Source of the DNA: Pseudomonas sp. MYb60
GTDB lineage: Bacteria; Pseudomonadota; Gammaproteobacteria; Pseudomonadales; Pseudomonadaceae
NCBI RefSeq assembly: GCF_002979555.1
Contig: NZ_PCOZ01000011.1
Location: 62,001-126,000, forward strand
DNA: 64,000 nt
Reading direction: 5' to 3'
In this document: positions 1 to 7,211 of the stretch, one piece after another
How positions within the stretch are numbered: position 1 is the stretch's first letter
Layout: every line of letters begins with the position of its first letter
Program-made: the position numbers and the translations under genes
The notes under the pieces: generated by a model
Seen by the model: only the letters and a program-made list of their open reading frames with translations
What the model was told of the DNA's origin: nothing
Database searches by the model: none

Positions 1-795
1 CCCCAGGCCGGCGCTCAGCAGGAACTGCCATTTGCCATGGTCTACGGCCAGGCCGTGCTGGAAATGCCGCTGGACCTGTACATCCCGCCGGACGCGCTCG
101 AAGTGTTCCTGGACGCCTTCGAAGGCCCGCTGGACTTGCTGCTGTACCTGATCCGCAAGCAGAACATCAACATCCTCGACATTCCCGTGGCCGAAATCAC
201 CCGCCAGTACATGGGCTATGTGGAGTTGATGCAGTCGGTGCGCCTGGAGCTGGCCGCCGAGTACCTGGTGATGGCCGCCATGCTTGCCGAGATCAAGTCG
301 CGCATGCTGCTGCCGCGCTCGGAAACGGTGGAAGCCGAAGAGGACGACCCCCGCGCCGAACTGATCCGCCGTCTGCAGGAGTACGAACGCTTCAAGGCCG
401 CCGCCGAGGGCATCGATGGCTTGAGCCGTGTGGGCCGCGATGTGGTGGTGCCCAAGCTTGATGCCCCGGAGGCCCGCGCGCGCAAGCTGCTGCCGGACGT
501 GAGCCTGGAAGAATTGCTGATGTCCATGGCCGAGGTGCTGCGCCGTGGCGACATGTTTGAAAGCCACCAGGTCAGCCGCGAGGCGCTGTCCACGCGCGAG
601 CGCATGAGTGATGTGCTGGAGCGCCTCAAGGGCGGAGGGTTCGTGCCGTTCGTCGAGCTGTTTACCGCTGAAGAAGGGCGCCTGGGGGTGGTGGTGACCT
701 TTATGGCGGTGCTTGAATTGGTCAAGGAGTCCTTGGTCGAGCTGGTCCAGAATGAGCCTTTTGCGGCTATCCACGTGCGGGCGCGAGCCGAATAA
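1..795 (+). CDS. scpA: Segregation and condensation protein A (5' end outside window)
   Basis: ScpA is the kleisin subunit that joins with ScpB and SMC to condense and segregate the chromosome. The frame is open from base 1, with no stop before an internal ATG at 37, so the true start probably lies upstream. The kleisin core begins near the text EVFLDAFEGPLDLLLYLIRKQ and continues through the conserved stretch LDIPVAEITRQY. The C-terminal winged-helix part ends near FAAIHVRARAE. scpB follows after 11 bases, so the two form an operon. The family match is very clear; only the start is uncertain. Confidence 0.95.
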   Translation, partial: PQAGAQQELPFAMVYGQAVLEMPLDLYIPPDALEVFLDAFEGPLDLLLYLIRKQNINILDIPVAEITRQYMGYVELMQSVRLELAAEYLVMAAMLAEIKSRMLLPRSETVEAEEDDPRAELIRRLQEYERFKAAAEGIDGLSRVGRDVVVPKLDAPEARARKLLPDVSLEELLMSMAEVLRRGDMFESHQVSREALSTRERMSDVLERLKGGGFVPFVELFTAEEGRLGVVVTFMAVLELVKESLVELVQNEPFAAIHVRARAE

Positions 796-806
796 GAGCT
801 GAATCG

Positions 807-1718
807 ATGAATCTGACTGAACCCCGCGAACTGGCCCCGCTGCTGGAAGCCTTTTTACTGGCCTCGGGTAAACCGCAATCACTGGAGCGCCTGTTCGAAC
901 TCTTTGAAGAAGCCGAACGCCCCGAACCGCCGGTGTTCAAGAAGGCGCTGGAGATCTTGCGCAAGTCCTGCGATGGCCGTGCGTTTGAACTGCGGGAAGT
1001 CGCTTCAGGTTATCGCCTGCAGATTCGTGAGAAATTTTCCCCGTGGGTCGGCCGCCTGTGGGAGGAGCGCCCGCAGCGTTATTCCCGCGCGATGCTGGAA
1101 ACCATGGCGCTGATCGCCTATCGCCAGCCCATCACCCGGGGCGAGATCGAGGATGTGCGGGGTGTGGCGGTCAACAGCCATATCGTCAAGACCTTGCTGG
1201 AACGTGAGTGGATCCGCATCGTCGGCTACCGTGACGTGCCCGGCAAACCGGCGATGTTTGCAACCACCAAGGTGTTCCTCGACCATTTCAACCTGAAAAA
1301 CCTCGACGATTTGCCGCCCCTGGCCGAACTGCGCGAGATGGAGCCAGACCCGGTGCTGGACTTCGACGACGCCCCTGTACCTGCCAGCCTGCAAGAGCTC
1401 GCCGACGCCAGCGCCGAGCCCGAAGAGCCCAAGGACGAGACCAGTTTTCATACGTTGTTGCTGGAATTGGATGACATGGAGCAGGGCATCAAGACTGATT
1501 TTGATGATTTGTTGCGTGATGGTGCTCTCGAGCCTGAATCCACCGTGGAGAACCCTGAGCCAGAACCTGAGGAAGACATCCTCGGCGTGGCCGAGGCCCG
1601 CGAAAAACTCCTGGCCGCCGTCGCCGCCCTCGAACAGCCACCGCTGAGCGACGAAGAAGACGAAGCCCGGGCCCTGGCCGAAGCCATCGAAGCCGAACGC
1701 CGCGAGTTCGAAGACTGA
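807..1718 (+). CDS. scpB: Segregation and condensation protein B
   Basis: ScpB is the winged-helix partner of ScpA in the SMC-ScpAB condensin-like complex. The N-terminal two thirds carry the family core, including the YSRAMLETMALIAYRQPITRGEIE helix-turn-helix region and the RDVPGKPAMFATTKVFLDHF strand region. The last ~110 residues (after DLPPLAELREME) form a very acidic, low-complexity tail rich in Glu, Asp and Ala, as seen in pseudomonad ScpB. At 303 residues it is longer than the ~200 of Gram-positive ScpB. The start ATG follows an AGAG-type ribosome site and lies 11 bases after scpA. Confidence 0.95.
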   Translation: MNLTEPRELAPLLEAFLLASGKPQSLERLFELFEEAERPEPPVFKKALEILRKSCDGRAFELREVASGYRLQIREKFSPWVGRLWEERPQRYSRAMLETMALIAYRQPITRGEIEDVRGVAVNSHIVKTLLEREWIRIVGYRDVPGKPAMFATTKVFLDHFNLKNLDDLPPLAELREMEPDPVLDFDDAPVPASLQELADASAEPEEPKDETSFHTLLLELDDMEQGIKTDFDDLLRDGALEPESTVENPEPEPEEDILGVAEAREKLLAAVAALEQPPLSDEEDEARALAEAIEAERREFED

Positions 1719-1746
1719 CGTGCACTACCCAACACCGGTGTTCAAG

Positions 1747-1772
1747 GTGGGAGGGGGCAAGCCCCCTCCCAC
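1747..1772. repeat. REP-type palindrome (GTGGGAGGGGGC family)
   Basis: A near-perfect 26-base palindrome: GTGGGAGGGGGC, two central bases, then its complement. It lies 28 bases after scpB and could act as a transcript end or mRNA-stabilising hairpin. The same family recurs at several other sites in this window. The rest of the gap to rluB (1773-1960) shows no gene. Confidence 0.85.
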
Positions 1773-1960
1773 ATTTTGATCTGTGTGGGCTCACCGGTCG
1801 GCGGAAAAGTGAATGACTTGGCGCTTATCGACTAGTCTCTGATGCGCAACGTCCACCATACGCGTATGATTCGCGACCCTTCGCCGACCTATTCGGCCAA
1901 GACCCCGCTTTCAACACTCTTCAGGCCACGCCTGAATCGACCCACCGGGAGGTGCTTAAG

Positions 1961-3172
1961 ATGAATGACAAAGACCAGAACGACAGCCAGGAAATCGGCC
2001 CAGCAGGTGAAAAACTGCAAAAGGTGCTGGCGCGTATCGGCGTGGGCTCGCGCCGCGACGTTGAAGCCTGGATCACCCAGAAGCGCATCAAGGTCAACGG
2101 CGTCGAGGCCACCCTCGGCCAGCGTGTCGACCTGCACGATGCAATCACCATCGATGGCAAGGTGATCAAGCGTGAAGAGGCCGCCGAATCGGTGCGCCGC
2201 GTGATCATGTACAACAAGCCCGATGGCGAGATCTGCACCCGTGACGACCCGGAAGGCCGTCCGACCGTGTTCGACAAGATGCCCAAGCCCAAAGAAGGCC
2301 GTTGGATCAACATCGGTCGCCTGGACATCAACACCACCGGTTTGCTGATGTTCACCACCGACGGTGAGTTGGCCAACCGCCTGATGCACCCGTCCTACGA
2401 GATGGACCGCGAATACGCCGTGCGTGTCCGTGGCGAAGTCGATGACGAGATGATCGAGCGCTTGAAAGCGGGTGTTGTCCTCGAAGACGGCCCGGCCAAG
2501 TTCACCGACATCAAGCAAGCGCCAGGCGGTGAAGGTTTCAACCACTGGTACCACTGCGTGGTGATGGAAGGCCGTAACCGTGAAGTCCGTCGCCTGTGGG
2601 AATCCCAGGGCCTGGTGGTCAGCCGTCTGAAGCGCGTGCGTTTCGGCCCGGTGTTCCTGAACTCCGACCTGCCGATGGGCCGCTGGCGCGAAATGAGCCA
2701 GTACGAAGTCGACATCCTCAGCGCCGAAGTGGGCCTGACGCCAGTCGCCATGCCGCAGATGAACGCCAAGAGCAAAGACAAGCTTGAGCGTATGCAGCGT
2801 AAATCGTCGCGTCCGGTGGCGCGTACCGAGCGGGTTGCACGCACGCTGCGCCCTGCGCTGAATGCGCCGGCTACCGGTGGTCGTATCTCCCGTGAGCCGC
2901 ACATCGAAGGCGAGCGTCGCCCAACCGCGCCATCGCGCCAGGAAGGCGAGCGTGCCCCTCGTGCACCGCGCCCAGCCCCGGCCGGTGGTCGCAGCAACCG
3001 TGGTGAAGCGGATCGCCCGGCTGACAACGCCAGCACCAAGCGTCCAGCCAAGCCTGCGGCGAACAAGCGCCCAGGCCCGAAACTGGTCGCGGACGAGCCG
3101 TCGGGCAAGCGCCGTGGCGCCCCGGCCGGTTCCGGCCAGCGTCCTGGTTTTGGTCGCAAGAAGCCGCAGTGA
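1961..3172 (+). CDS. rluB: 23S rRNA pseudouridine(2605) synthase RluB
   Basis: This enzyme isomerises U2605 of 23S rRNA to pseudouridine. An S4 RNA-binding domain sits at the N-terminus (KLQKVLARIGVGSRRDVE, about residues 15-75). The catalytic RsuA/RluB domain follows, with the GRLDINTTGLL motif holding the catalytic Asp. The last ~130 residues are an Arg/Pro/Ala-rich basic tail, probably disordered and RNA-contacting, typical of pseudomonad RluB. ATG 1961 is preferred over a GTG at 1952 because a GGGAGG ribosome site ends 8 bases before it and overlaps the GTG. A strong terminator follows. Confidence 0.93.
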   Translation: MNDKDQNDSQEIGPAGEKLQKVLARIGVGSRRDVEAWITQKRIKVNGVEATLGQRVDLHDAITIDGKVIKREEAAESVRRVIMYNKPDGEICTRDDPEGRPTVFDKMPKPKEGRWINIGRLDINTTGLLMFTTDGELANRLMHPSYEMDREYAVRVRGEVDDEMIERLKAGVVLEDGPAKFTDIKQAPGGEGFNHWYHCVVMEGRNREVRRLWESQGLVVSRLKRVRFGPVFLNSDLPMGRWREMSQYEVDILSAEVGLTPVAMPQMNAKSKDKLERMQRKSSRPVARTERVARTLRPALNAPATGGRISREPHIEGERRPTAPSRQEGERAPRAPRPAPAGGRSNRGEADRPADNASTKRPAKPAANKRPGPKLVADEPSGKRRGAPAGSGQRPGFGRKKPQ

Positions 3173-3190
3173 TTCGCTGATCGCTGCCTA

Positions 3191-3223
3191 AAAACGCCAA
3201 CCTTCGGGTTGGCGTTTTTTTTT
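3191..3223 (+). terminator. Rho-independent terminator after rluB
   Basis: AACGCCAACC-TTCG-GGTTGGCGTT stem-loop followed by a run of T. It has the stable UUCG tetraloop and lies 18 bases after the rluB stop. Confidence 0.92.
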
Positions 3224-3257
3224 GGCCTCAAGTGCAGACGCGAGCAAACCGGTGGGT

Positions 3258-3277
3258 GTGGGCTTGCCCTCTCCCAC
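3258..3277. repeat. Degenerate REP-type palindrome
   Basis: A shortened member of the GTGGGAGGGGGC family (GTGGGCTTGCCCTCTCCCAC). Confidence 0.6.
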
Positions 3278-3315
3278 ACTTGAAGTTGAGTGTTTGTAAG
3301 GTTTGCATGCCGTCT

Positions 3316-3384
3316 TGTAACGAATACTTTACGGCTTGGTGGCGTATTTATTGGGTGTTGGGAAGCTGTAACGATTACCTGACA
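3316..3384 (+). promoter_or_regulatory. Two TyrR/PhhR-like boxes upstream of aroP
   Basis: Box 1 at 3316-3333 reads TGTAAC-N6-TTTACG, close to the TyrR-family consensus TGTAAA-N6-TTTACA. Box 2 at 3367-3384 reads TGTAAC-N6-CTGACA, with a weaker right half. Their starts are 51 bases apart, roughly five helical turns. PhhR, the pseudomonad TyrR homologue, is known to control aromatic amino acid genes including aroP-type permeases. A -10-like TACAAT lies at 3431-3436, with no convincing -35. Binding is inferred from sequence only. Confidence 0.55.
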
Positions 3385-3449
3385 GTTTTGATCGACGACG
3401 ACAGGGCTCGGCCTCAAGCTTGTCTGCGTGTACAATCCGCCGCGTTTTA

Positions 3450-3573
3450 CTGTGACCCCCCTTGCGTATCCACGCAAAAGGCCAAGACCCAGGGTGTACC
3501 CACCCTGATCACTCCGCCTGGCCACGAGCCTGGCGGGTTCGATTTCGTCACAGATAAAAACAAACAGGTGACG
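3450..3573 (+). ncRNA. Structured 5' leader of aroP (riboswitch-like candidate)
   Basis: A perfect 7-bp closing stem, CTGTGAC (3450-3456) with GTCACAG (3547-3553), encloses three successive hairpins: 3462-3477 (TTGCGT/ACGCAA), 3490-3507 (CAGGGTG/CACCCTG) and 3514-3536 (CCGCC...GGCGG with three more inner pairs). This makes a four-way junction. The 3' strand of the closing stem, CGTCAC at 3546-3551, can instead pair with GTGACG at 3568-3573, which overlaps the ribosome site of the following 20-codon ORF. That is the layout of a translational switch. I cannot assign a known family; the structure was worked out by eye. Confidence 0.55.
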
Positions 3574-3574
3574 C

Positions 3575-3637
3575 ATGACCGTTAGAAAGACGCTGTACTC
3601 CTGGTGCCTGCGCTGGGGTTTGAGCGGCGCTGCTTGA
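3575..3637 (+). CDS. Putative 20-residue leader peptide of aroP
   Basis: A short ORF of 20 codons starts at ATG 3575 after an AGGTG-type ribosome site and contains LYSWCLRWG. Tyr and Trp codons cluster in mid-peptide, which is striking directly upstream of an aromatic amino acid permease and fits translation-coupled sensing of charged tRNA(Tyr/Trp). Its stop codon lies in a hairpin arm: GCTGCTTGA at 3629-3637 pairs with TCAAGGCAGC at 3647-3656 with one bulged base. No T-run follows, so this is not an ordinary terminator. aroP begins 62 bases after the stop. Coding status is inferred. Confidence 0.5.
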   Translation: MTVRKTLYSWCLRWGLSGAA

Positions 3638-3699
3638 GTCGGTAATTCAAGGCAGCAACCTGCATTCAACATCATCAAACCTTGCGTGAGAGCCTTTTC

Positions 3700-5121
3700 A
3701 TGAGTGTTCCCCCTTCTTCTTCAGGCGAGCTGAAACGCGGCCTGAAAAACCGGCATATCCAGTTGATTGCCCTCGGTGGCGCCATCGGCACCGGCCTGTT
3801 CCTCGGCTCGGCCGGGGTGCTCAAGTCCGCCGGCCCGTCGATGATCCTGGGTTATGCCATCTGCGGCTTCATCGCTTTCATGATCATGCGCCAGCTTGGC
3901 GAAATGATCGTCGAAGAGCCGGTGGCCGGTTCCTTCAGCCACTTTGCCCACAAGTACTGGGGCGGTTTCGCCGGCTTCCTGTCGGGCTGGAACTGCTGGA
4001 TCCTGTACATCCTGGTGGGCATGTCGGAGCTGACCGCTGTCGGCAAATACGTGCACTACTGGTGGCCGGAGATCCCGACCTGGGTCTCGGCGGCGGCATT
4101 CTTCGTGCTGATCAATCTGATCAACCTGGCCAACGTCAAAGTGTTCGGTGAGGCCGAGTTCTGGTTTGCCATCATCAAGGTGGTGGCGATTGTCGGCATG
4201 ATCGCACTGGGCAGCTACCTGCTGGTCAGCGGCACCGGCGGCCCGCAGGCCTCGGTCAGCAACCTGTGGGACCACGGCGGCTTCTTCCCCCATGGCGTGG
4301 GCGGGCTGGTGATGGCGATGGCGATCATCATGTTCTCCTTCGGCGGCCTGGAAATGCTTGGCTTTACCGCTGCTGAAGCCGACCAGCCACGCACCGTGAT
4401 CCCGAAGGCGATCAACCAGGTGATCTACCGCATCCTGATCTTCTACATCGGTGCGCTCGTGGTGCTGCTGTCGCTGACCCCGTGGGACAGCCTGCTGACC
4501 ACCCTGAACGCCTCCGGCGATGCCTACAGCGGCAGCCCGTTCGTGCAGGTGTTCTCGATGCTCGGCAGCAACACCGCCGCGCACATCCTTAACTTCGTGG
4601 TGCTCACGGCTGCATTGTCCGTGTACAACAGCGGCACCTACTGCAACAGCCGCATGTTGCTGGGCATGGCCGAGCAGGGCGATGCGCCCAAGGCGTTGGC
4701 CAAGATCGACAAGCGCGGCGTGCCGGTTCGCTCCATCCTTGCGTCGGCAGCCATCACCCTGGTGGCGGTGCTGATGAACTACCTGATCCCGCAACACGCA
4801 CTGGAATTGCTGATGTCCCTGGTGGTGGCCACGTTGGTGATCAACTGGGCGATGATCAGTTTCTCCCACCTCAAGTTCCGCCAGCACATGAACCGCACTG
4901 GCCAGGCGCCGCTGTTCAAGGCGCTGTGGTACCCGTACGGCAACTACGTCTGCCTGGCGTTCGTGGTGTTTATCCTGGTGATCATGCTGATGATCCCGGG
5001 CATCCAGGTGTCGGTGTACGCGATCCCGGTGTGGGTGGCGTTTATGGCGGTGTGTTACGCCATCAAGAATAAACGCAAGGCTGAAACTACCCAGGTGACT
5101 GCGAGTGCCGCGCTGAAGTAG
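3700..5121 (+). CDS. aroP: Aromatic amino acid permease AroP
   Basis: Inner-membrane APC-family proton symporter for Phe, Tyr and Trp. The sequence follows E. coli AroP closely from the N-terminus (LKRGLKNRHIQLIALGGAIGTGLFLGSA), through EEPVAGSFSHFA and the NVKVFGEAEFWFA segment, with about 12 membrane helices over 473 residues. ATG 3700 is chosen over TTG 3682 because GAGAG lies 9-13 bases upstream and the N-terminus then matches the family. The gene stands alone behind TyrR/PhhR-like boxes and a structured leader, so control by aromatic amino acids is likely. A terminator follows at once. Confidence 0.92.
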   Translation: MSVPPSSSGELKRGLKNRHIQLIALGGAIGTGLFLGSAGVLKSAGPSMILGYAICGFIAFMIMRQLGEMIVEEPVAGSFSHFAHKYWGGFAGFLSGWNCWILYILVGMSELTAVGKYVHYWWPEIPTWVSAAAFFVLINLINLANVKVFGEAEFWFAIIKVVAIVGMIALGSYLLVSGTGGPQASVSNLWDHGGFFPHGVGGLVMAMAIIMFSFGGLEMLGFTAAEADQPRTVIPKAINQVIYRILIFYIGALVVLLSLTPWDSLLTTLNASGDAYSGSPFVQVFSMLGSNTAAHILNFVVLTAALSVYNSGTYCNSRMLLGMAEQGDAPKALAKIDKRGVPVRSILASAAITLVAVLMNYLIPQHALELLMSLVVATLVINWAMISFSHLKFRQHMNRTGQAPLFKALWYPYGNYVCLAFVVFILVIMLMIPGIQVSVYAIPVWVAFMAVCYAIKNKRKAETTQVTASAALK

Positions 5122-5140
5122 GCACCTGTGCGAGTACACT

Positions 5141-5167
5141 AAACCCGGCGCTATGCCGGGTTTTTTG
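5141..5167 (+). terminator. Rho-independent terminator after aroP
   Basis: AACCCGGC-GCTAT-GCCGGGTT stem followed by TTTTTT, 20 bases after the aroP stop. Confidence 0.9.
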
Positions 5168-5287
5168 TGGGCGCTGGCAGTGCAGGCCGGCGCCGCGTTT
5201 CAGATTCGGCAAATGACTACAGCCGCTGCTGGCCAGGTGGCATTTACTCCGCATTGAGATTTCATCGGTTTCAATGAGGAGTTCATC

Positions 5288-6706
5288 ATGGTCATGATTG
5301 CGCGGGCAACCACCTTAACCCCGCACCTGCCAGCCCCAAGTCCCGAACAGGGTAATTCGGTCAGTCAAAATCGTCAGTTAGAAGCCAACCTGGCCCGGGT
5401 TGCCAGTGAAAGCCCGGCCTCCCACAAGACAATCGATACCTTGCTCGCCAGCTTGACCCGATTGTTTACGCTGGTTGAGGGCAATGAGTTGAAGGCCACG
5501 GCCAGCATGTTCAGCAGTTATTCGTCAGAGGTGCCCAATTTCGGGGTGATTGGCCAGTTGGGGGCCGGAGGGCTCACTCGGATCCTCGACGAAGCCCGAC
5601 AGGGCGGCCCGCGAGCGCACCGCGCAGCAGAGGAACCGTTGACCCTGCGGGAAAAGGCCACCGCGTTCTTCAACCTGACGAATTCGGCGTACTTTCGTCA
5701 AACCCTGGAGCGCATCCACGGTTCGAGCGAGTTGAAGCAGCGTGTCGCGGGGCTGGTCGATGTTCCATACCTGGAGTCCAAGCAGTTCGGTGCCGCCCGT
5801 GGCAGTACCCCGGAAAAGCCGCTCCCGGAGCAGTTGATGCTCTACACCTTCAACAATGAGAATACCCAGGACGCTTCGCAAAATCCTCATCTGTATGCAT
5901 CGACCAAGATGGTCAATGGCCAGGCGGTGGAGACCAATCCCGCCAAGGCCGGCGCCAGCCTGACCAAGGTTCAGAATGATTTTCGTGAAGCTGCGCCGCT
6001 GGCGAGCAGGGTCTGGGTGTCGGCTGACGCATTGAAGGCAGACGATCGTCTGACTCGCCGGGAGCTCGATTTCGCACGGCTGAACCCGCGCAACCGCTTC
6101 GATCGGGATCACGGGCAGTTCGGTGACCAAGGCCCGGTTCGCGGCCAGGCAAATCTGCCTCTGAGCCAAACCGTGGTGCCGCGCGGCAATGGTTTTGCCG
6201 TGTGGAACGTCAAGCCAGACACCGGTTTTGCCAAGGACGCGGCATTGCAGCACAAGCCGGTGGTTGCAGGCCCTTCGGGCACCACTGACCGCTTTATGAC
6301 CGCAGCTCGGTTACTGGGCAATGGCCTGGTCAGTGGGCTCGGGCTCGATCAGCCCAAGGCAGGAGAATCCCGTGAGCAGGCCGATACACGGGCGCAGCGG
6401 GAAATGAAAGAGTTGGTTCGCTGGATGGCCACCGGCTATCTGGTCGATGACAACCACCACTCGATGATCGAGGTCAATCTGGGGGCGGCCAACCACGGCC
6501 TGCCGGCACAGTGGGGGCCGTCTCTGTACCGCGAGCCGTTCAGTGCACCGATTTCGGCCCGCGGCTTTTCGGTGTCCAATTCGGCGGTGATGAGAGGGTT
6601 GGAAAATCAGCCGCACGTGAACACCGGCTATGAACGGTTTCGTCAGGACTTGCAGGGTGGAAATCGCGCGAAAGTCACCGCGGACGGCCGAATCATAGGG
6701 GCTTGA
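5288..6706 (+). CDS. Uncharacterised protein, possibly a secreted effector
   Basis: I do not recognise this 472-residue protein. It has a clear start (GAGGAG before ATG 5288) and normal coding character. It has no signal peptide and no membrane segment. The N-terminal ~45 residues are rich in Ser, Pro, Gln and Ala, as in type III effectors. The middle is polar with helical stretches. The C-terminal third holds two sharp motif-like blocks, VVAGPSGTTDRFMTAARLLG (residues ~325-345) and DDNHHSMIEVNLGAANHG (~388-405), that could form an active site. It is a lone gene between aroP and arfB, with no secretion genes or hrp box nearby. The effector idea is inference only. Confidence 0.7.
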   Translation: MVMIARATTLTPHLPAPSPEQGNSVSQNRQLEANLARVASESPASHKTIDTLLASLTRLFTLVEGNELKATASMFSSYSSEVPNFGVIGQLGAGGLTRILDEARQGGPRAHRAAEEPLTLREKATAFFNLTNSAYFRQTLERIHGSSELKQRVAGLVDVPYLESKQFGAARGSTPEKPLPEQLMLYTFNNENTQDASQNPHLYASTKMVNGQAVETNPAKAGASLTKVQNDFREAAPLASRVWVSADALKADDRLTRRELDFARLNPRNRFDRDHGQFGDQGPVRGQANLPLSQTVVPRGNGFAVWNVKPDTGFAKDAALQHKPVVAGPSGTTDRFMTAARLLGNGLVSGLGLDQPKAGESREQADTRAQREMKELVRWMATGYLVDDNHHSMIEVNLGAANHGLPAQWGPSLYREPFSAPISARGFSVSNSAVMRGLENQPHVNTGYERFRQDLQGGNRAKVTADGRIIGA

Positions 6707-6797
6707 GCCCAATGGGCAGGCGGTAGATAGTCAGTTTGCCGCGAGGCCAGCGGCCGGTTCGCGTATGCTGGCCGCTCTGAATCATGGACCTGTCCCA

Positions 6798-7211
6798 ATG
6801 CTGGTGGTTTCCAACACTGTGCACCTGCCCGATGCCGAGATCGAGCTGACCGCCATTCGCGCCCAGGGCGCCGGCGGGCAGAACGTCAACAAGGTGTCGA
6901 GTGCGGTGCACCTGCGATTTGATATTCCGGCGTCATCCCTGCCGGCGTTCTACAAGGAGCGCTTGTTGGCGTTGCGCGATAGCCGCATCACCAGCGACGG
7001 CGTGCTGGTGCTCAAGGCCCAGCAATACCGGACCCAGGAGCAGAATCGCGCGGATGCCCTGGAGCGCCTGGTGGAGTTGATCCAGAGTGCCACCAAGGTG
7101 GAGAAGAAGCGCCGCCCGACCAAGCCTACCCTCGGTTCAAAGAAGCGGCGCCTGGAGTCCAAGACCAAGCGCGGCAACATCAAGGCCGGGCGGGGCAAGG
7201 TCGACTTCTAG
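6798..7211 (+). CDS. arfB: Alternative ribosome-rescue factor ArfB (YaeJ)
   Basis: ArfB enters the A site of ribosomes stalled on broken mRNA and hydrolyses the peptidyl-tRNA. The GGQ motif appears in AIRAQGAGGQNVNKVSSAVHLRF (residues ~20-42). The basic C-terminal tail (KKRRLESKTKRGNIKAGRGKVDF), which lies in the empty mRNA channel, is intact. Its length of 137 residues matches E. coli YaeJ (140). ATG 6798 aligns with the family N-terminus; an earlier in-frame start at 6765 would add 11 atypical residues. The TAG stop overlaps the stop of the convergent MFS gene in a shared CTAG. Confidence 0.95.
   Translation: MLVVSNTVHLPDAEIELTAIRAQGAGGQNVNKVSSAVHLRFDIPASSLPAFYKERLLALRDSRITSDGVLVLKAQQYRTQEQNRADALERLVELIQSATKVEKKRRPTKPTLGSKKRRLESKTKRGNIKAGRGKVDF

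Noticed and set aside
3533..3553. tRNA T-loop-like GGTTCGATT next to a 7-bp acceptor-like stem in the aroP leader
   Set aside because: The bases flanking the loop do not form the required T-stem and no anticodon arm or CCA is present, so it is not a tRNA.
3232..3585. 117-codon frame in the aroP leader region
   Set aside because: Passes through the REP remnant and the structured hairpins, no ribosome site, odd composition. The short leader ORF at 3575 fits better.
2395..3678. 427-codon minus-strand frame across rluB and the aroP leader
   Set aside because: It is antisense to rluB, has Arg/Ser-rich shadow composition and no ribosome site or family match.
3721..5139. 472-codon minus-strand frame over aroP
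   Set aside because: His/Gln/Asp/Arg-rich composition typical of antisense to a membrane protein gene in high-GC DNA.
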